6,464 nucleotides of DNA from assembly GCA_024278435.1 (NCBI GenBank), contig JAJRTD010000016.1:1-6464 (forward strand), read 5' to 3'. Each line of letters starts with the position of its first letter. Position 1 is the stretch's first letter. Below the pieces are notes generated by a model. That model was not told where the DNA came from. It made no database searches and saw only the letters and a program-made list of their open reading frames with translations. This DNA is from Gammaproteobacteria bacterium (GTDB lineage: Bacteria; Pseudomonadota; Gammaproteobacteria; SZUA-229). A program made the translations under genes and the position numbers. Positions 6,222 to 6,464 of this stretch are shown one piece after another.

Positions 6222-6464
6222 TTATAGTGATGACCACAGTTCATCAAAGTCATCTTTGTTTTTGCTGGCTTTTTCTTTTTTCACCTGTTTTTTAATGCGC
6301 TGTACTTCTTCAGTGTTTTTATAGGTGAACTGAGTGAATGAACCCGTATGCTCTCTGGTGTCAACCAGCGTTATATTGATCTTGTTTTTCAGAACCTGAA
6401 CTACAAGTTTATCACCTGTCTTGAATGCATGTGAGGGTAAAATCATGCTGGAAGCCTGGTTCAG
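6222..6464 (-). CDS. Unrecognised protein, C-terminal part
   Basis: Minus-strand frame open to the window edge, ending in TAA at 6222-6224; 80 residues are visible. The Met encoded at 6444-6446 could be a start, but the frame continues upstream (LNQASS before it) and no obvious ribosome site is seen, so a gene truncated by the window is the more likely reading. The first half, TGDKLVVQVLKNKINITLVD, alternates hydrophobic and polar residues as beta strands do. The second half is very Lys-rich (RIKKQVKKEKASKNK) and ends in an acidic tail, DDFDELWSSL. I do not recognise the family. It is 35 bp upstream of the fimX-like GTG on the same strand, so co-transcription is likely and a link to pilus or c-di-GMP function is possible, but nothing in the sequence proves it. 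Confidence 0.6.
   Translation of the reverse strand: MNQASSMILPSHAFKTGDKLVVQVLKNKINITLVDTREHTGSFTQFTYKNTEEVQRIKKQVKKEKASKNKDDFDELWSSL

Overview
The window is a chromosomal housekeeping segment from what looks like a gammaproteobacterium. The ParE, ParC and HtpX proteins align over their length with the enterobacterial/pseudomonad forms, and the large minus-strand gene has the domain order and degenerate motifs of FimX, a family I know from Gammaproteobacteria with type IV pili. Genus cannot be read from the sequence. No RNA gene, transposase, CRISPR array or phage gene was seen.

Layout: (1) 1-555 (+) is the C-terminal end of parE (topoisomerase IV ATPase/TOPRIM subunit). (2) 556-706 is a spacer made almost wholly of nested palindromes: a 13-bp palindrome over the parE stop codon, then a 31-bp inverted repeat (30/31 matches) enclosing a terminator-like hairpin. 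(3) 707-2956 (+) is complete parC. (4) 2957-3126 is a second spacer with an unrelated palindromic repeat of the CACAGAGACAC type. (5) 3127-4017 (+) is complete htpX, a membrane zinc protease. (6) 4018-4095 is a short convergent spacer with a strong terminator hairpin and a second small palindrome over the stop of the facing gene. (7) 4096-6186 (-) encodes a 696-residue REC-PAS-GGDEF-EAL protein of the FimX type, with the signature residues of all three signalling domains degenerate. (8) 6222-6464 (-) is the C-terminal end of an unrecognised protein running off the window, probably co-transcribed with fimX.

Functional picture: parE and parC supply the two subunits of topoisomerase IV (chromosome decatenation); htpX serves inner-membrane protein quality control; the fimX-like gene probably encodes a c-di-GMP receptor for type IV pilus assembly and twitching. 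From memory, parE, parC and fimX also lie within a few genes of each other in Pseudomonas aeruginosa (around PA4959-PA4967), so the neighbourhood may be ancestral, while htpX between them is not part of that arrangement.

The genes are ordinary. The least explained signal is in the spacers: stop-codon palindromes whose sequence differs between loci are followed in two places by the identical 11-mer AATGAAAAATG, and two different repeat families sit in the leaders of parC and htpX.
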